Source: RYN-433 sp036558265
GTDB taxonomy: Bacteria; Planctomycetota; Phycisphaerae; Tepidisphaerales; Tepidisphaeraceae
Assembly: GCA_036558265.1 (NCBI GenBank)
Contig: DATBFY010000587.1
Span: 1 to 5,623, forward strand
Direction of reading: 5' to 3'
DNA length: 5,623 bases
The notes beneath the pieces are model-generated. The model ran no database searches and was not told the origin of the DNA. It saw nothing but the letters and a program-made list of their open reading frames with translations. Position numbers and translations under genes: made by a program. Positions 5,221 to 5,623 of the stretch are shown here, piece after piece. Numbering within the stretch: position 1 is the first letter of the stretch; every line of letters begins with the position of its first letter.

Positions 5221-5623
5221 TTACCGTTCGGCCTTGGGATCGCGGCTCATCAGGTCTGACAGGGCCCGGATCACGTCCCGCCCCTCGAAGAGCACCGCAT
5301 GGACGGCCTCGGTGATGGGCATTTCCACCCCGTGCCGCCGCGCCAGTTGCATCACCGCTTTGGTCGTCGGCACACCTTCAGCGACGCTGCTCATTTTCCC
5401 GAGGATCTCGTCCAGCTTGCGCCCCTTTCCGAGTTGCTCGCCAACCGTCCGGTTCCGCCCCTCGGGGCTGACGCAGGTGGTGATCAGATCTCCCACGCCC
5501 GCCAATCCTTGGAAGGTCGCCTCGCTCGCCCCCATCGCGACCCCCAGGCGCGTGATCTCGACCAGGCCGCGCGTGACCAGCGCGGCCTTGGCATTGTTCC
5601 CGGCGCCCAAGCCGTCCAGGATC
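5221..5623 (-). CDS. gpsA: Glycerol-3-phosphate dehydrogenase [NAD(P)+], C-terminal part (5' end beyond window)
   Basis: GpsA reduces dihydroxyacetone phosphate to sn-glycerol 3-phosphate with NADH or NADPH in the cytoplasm, supplying the backbone of phospholipids. The window holds the last 133 residues of an enzyme usually about 330 long; the Rossmann domain lies past the right edge. The visible part is the all-helical C-terminal substrate-binding domain with its hallmark segments: ILDGLGAGNNAKAALVTRGL, then GLAGVGDLITTC followed by SPEGRNRTVG (the conserved Arg-Asn-Arg, part of the phosphate/cofactor site in the family), LGKG, EGVPTTKAV, and MPITEAVHAVLFEG near the end. The frame runs intact off the edge; a TTG at 5610 is internal, not a start. 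It stops with TAA at 5221-5223. No intrinsic terminator follows, so some readthrough into the acidic-tail gene is possible. Confidence 0.95.
   Translation of the reverse strand, partial: ILDGLGAGNNAKAALVTRGLVEITRLGVAMGASEATFQGLAGVGDLITTCVSPEGRNRTVGEQLGKGRKLDEILGKMSSVAEGVPTTKAVMQLARRHGVEMPITEAVHAVLFEGRDVIRALSDLMSRDPKAER

Noticed and set aside
1..5623. CRISPR array, tRNA/rRNA, insertion sequence or defence system
   Set aside because: No regularly spaced repeats, no tRNA-like or rRNA-like sequence, no transposase and no terminal repeats were seen.

Overview
The window is GC-rich and looks like part of a planctomycete chromosome, most likely of the Phycisphaerae (Tepidisphaera/Humisphaera-like). 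The evidence is a very large exported protein with a planctomycete-type LEPR-XLL N-terminus, followed by carbohydrate-binding-like, fibronectin III and PA14 modules, a duplicated dockerin EF-hand and an Ala/Lys/Pro tail. The lineage is inferred from architecture and not from a marker gene.

Layout. Bases 3-3170 (+) hold the surface/exoprotein gene, which is open to the left edge and has no ATG in the window. A strong intrinsic terminator follows at 3188-3227. All other genes lie on the minus strand and converge on it. They are a small membrane-anchored protein of unknown function (3303-3692, GTG start with a clear GGAGG), a 370-residue protein made of a compact N-terminal domain and a long acidic disordered tail (3919-5031), and the C-terminal 133 residues of glycerol-3-phosphate dehydrogenase GpsA (5221 to the right edge). 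The small membrane gene and the acidic-tail gene each have a plausible sigma70-type promoter, so they are probably separate transcription units and not one operon with gpsA.

Role. GpsA makes sn-glycerol 3-phosphate for phospholipids. The exoprotein probably binds polysaccharide or other surface partners outside the cytoplasm. No shared pathway links the four genes. I see no RNA gene, mobile element, CRISPR array or defence system. The points most worth following are the unresolved start of the exoprotein, its unnamed central domain of about 190 residues, and the acidic-tail protein with its LDDFDL/LGDEL C-terminal motif.
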